Assembly (NCBI GenBank): GCA_031255075.1
Contig: JAIRTF010000022.1
Location: 1 to 6,479, forward strand
DNA length: 6,479 bases
Direction: 5' to 3'
Source: Bifidobacteriaceae bacterium
GTDB lineage: Bacteria > Actinomycetota > Actinomycetes > Actinomycetales > WQXJ01
Made by a program: the position numbers and the translations under genes. Positions 5,502 to 6,479 of this stretch are shown piece after piece (position 1 is the stretch's first letter; each line of letters starts with the position of its first letter). Under the pieces are notes generated by a model that saw nothing but the letters and a program-made list of their open reading frames with translations, had not been told where the DNA came from and ran no database searches.

Positions 5502-6479
5502 TCAGTGGAAGTCGCGCGATTTGGCCGGCACCCGCAGACGCAACGGGTGGAGGTGGCCGGCTTTGACGCCAACCGACCCGTCTTGCTTTTCCAGGCGCCC
5601 TGAAATGACCAGGGCCGATGCCGTCCGCCCGGCTTTCCGGTACCGGTTCCAGACGTCTTTGGTGCAGATGATGTTCAGTTGGCCGGTTTCGTCTTCAAGG
5701 TTTATGAACGTGACGCCGTAGGCGGTGTTGGGGCGTTGCCGGTGGGTGACAACCCCAGCTACTTTGACCCATTCGCCGTCCCGATGTTGGCTGATTTCGG
5801 CGTTGGGGATGACACCGGCGGCGTTCAACTCAGGCCGGATGTGGATGGTTGGATATTCGCCCAAGGTGACGCCGGTAGCCCAGACATCTGCTTGGGCCAG
5901 TTCTTCATCTGACATGCCAGGCAGGGTGGGTGCCACCAAGCCGGGGGTGGTGCCGGGCAGTTCACCGGCACCACCAACCGCTCCGGCCGCCCACAAGGCG
6001 CGCCGCCGGTCCGGTTCCAAAGCCGTCAAAGCCCCGGCGGTGGCCAGGGCTTCCATTTGACCGGGGGTCAATTCGCAGCGCTGGGCCAGGTCTTCAAGGG
6101 ATGTGAATGGTTTGATCTGCCGCTGTGCCACGATTCGTTCACCGACGGCTTGGCTGATCCGCCGGATGCTGGCCAGACCAAGCCGCACCCCAAAGTTGGG
6201 GTCTCCGCGCAACAGCTTGGAAAATGGTCTGTCACCTGGTCCAGTCTGTTCAACTTGGGCTTTGGCTCCGGAGACAGCCACATCTGGGCCGCGAACGGCC
6301 AGACCGTGGCGGCGGGCATCAGCCACCAAGGATTGCGGTGAATAGAAACCCATCGGCTGAGAAGCCAAGATGGCCGCGTAGAAGGCCGCCGGGTGGAACA
6401 CCTTCAGCCAGGCGCTGATGTAGACCAGCAGCGCGAAGGAGAACGAATGCGATTCGGGGAACCCGAAATCTGCGAAGCC
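5502..6479 (-). CDS. dnaE2: Error-prone DNA polymerase III alpha subunit DnaE2, C-terminal part
   Basis: The last 325 residues of a protein whose 5' end lies beyond base 6479; complete DnaE2 is over 1000 residues, so the PHP domain and the catalytic palm are not in view. The visible part starts in the finger region with FADFGFPESHSFSFALL (window residues 2-18), followed by GFYSPQSLVADARRHG (44-59), the DnaE2 version of a segment where replicative DnaE1 differs. A helix-hairpin-helix-like segment follows at about 127-154 (LEDLAQRCELTPGQMEALA), then an OB-fold at about 227-298 with VKVAGVV, FINLEDETG and LVISGRLE, and the typical end AKSRDFH. DnaE2 performs translesion synthesis after DNA damage, usually with ImuA/ImuA' and ImuB; in such cassettes those genes sit upstream, here to the right of the window. 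SOS control cannot be judged because the promoter is not present. Nothing downstream appears cotranscribed: rarD begins 158 bases later. Confidence 0.95.
   Translation of the reverse strand, partial: GFADFGFPESHSFSFALLVYISAWLKVFHPAAFYAAILASQPMGFYSPQSLVADARRHGLAVRGPDVAVSGAKAQVEQTGPGDRPFSKLLRGDPNFGVRLGLASIRRISQAVGERIVAQRQIKPFTSLEDLAQRCELTPGQMEALATAGALTALEPDRRRALWAAGAVGGAGELPGTTPGLVAPTLPGMSDEELAQADVWATGVTLGEYPTIHIRPELNAAGVIPNAEISQHRDGEWVKVAGVVTHRQRPNTAYGVTFINLEDETGQLNIICTKDVWNRYRKAGRTASALVISGRLEKQDGSVGVKAGHLHPLRLRVPAKSRDFH

Overview
The window reads as ordinary chromosome of a GC-rich Gram-positive, most likely an actinobacterium. The grounds are the GC-rich third codon positions, frequent GTG starts, an actinobacterial-type NUDIX protein with a C-x-C-G-H-R-H-W-G N-terminus, a DnaE2-type polymerase and a small S4-domain RNA-binding protein. 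I cannot name a genus. There is no transposase, integrase, phage gene, CRISPR array, toxin-antitoxin pair or recognisable defence cluster. Coding density is high and genes are packed with tiny gaps or overlaps.

Left part (1-2289): a minus-strand pair, a low-molecular-weight protein-tyrosine phosphatase (742-1239) followed 13 bases later by a two-domain NUDIX plus NYN/PIN-like protein that runs off the left edge (1-728). Divergent from the phosphatase, with start regions that overlap or nearly touch, is a membrane-anchored endonuclease/exonuclease/phosphatase-fold enzyme (1228-2289).

Middle (2282-3806): proC, the last enzyme of proline synthesis, on the minus strand and overlapping the previous gene tail to tail by 8 bases. 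A short S4-domain RNA-binding protein is divergent from proC across 55 bases. Then comes a minus-strand tRNA-Leu with anticodon GAG and its own extended -10 promoter.

Right part (3807-6479): a membrane-anchored SRPBCC (START-like) protein converges with a 29-base overlap on a RarD-type EamA transporter. A 158-base intergenic stretch with two inverted repeats follows, then the C-terminal 325 residues of the error-prone polymerase DnaE2, whose 5' part lies beyond the right edge.

The genes do not form one pathway. They are separate housekeeping or accessory functions: nucleotide or RNA hydrolysis, protein dephosphorylation, proline synthesis, RNA binding, decoding of CUC/CUU leucine codons, small-molecule export and damage-tolerant DNA synthesis. 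I see no convincing new multi-gene system. The item most worth follow-up is the fusion of a NUDIX domain with a NYN/PIN-like nuclease-type domain at the left edge.
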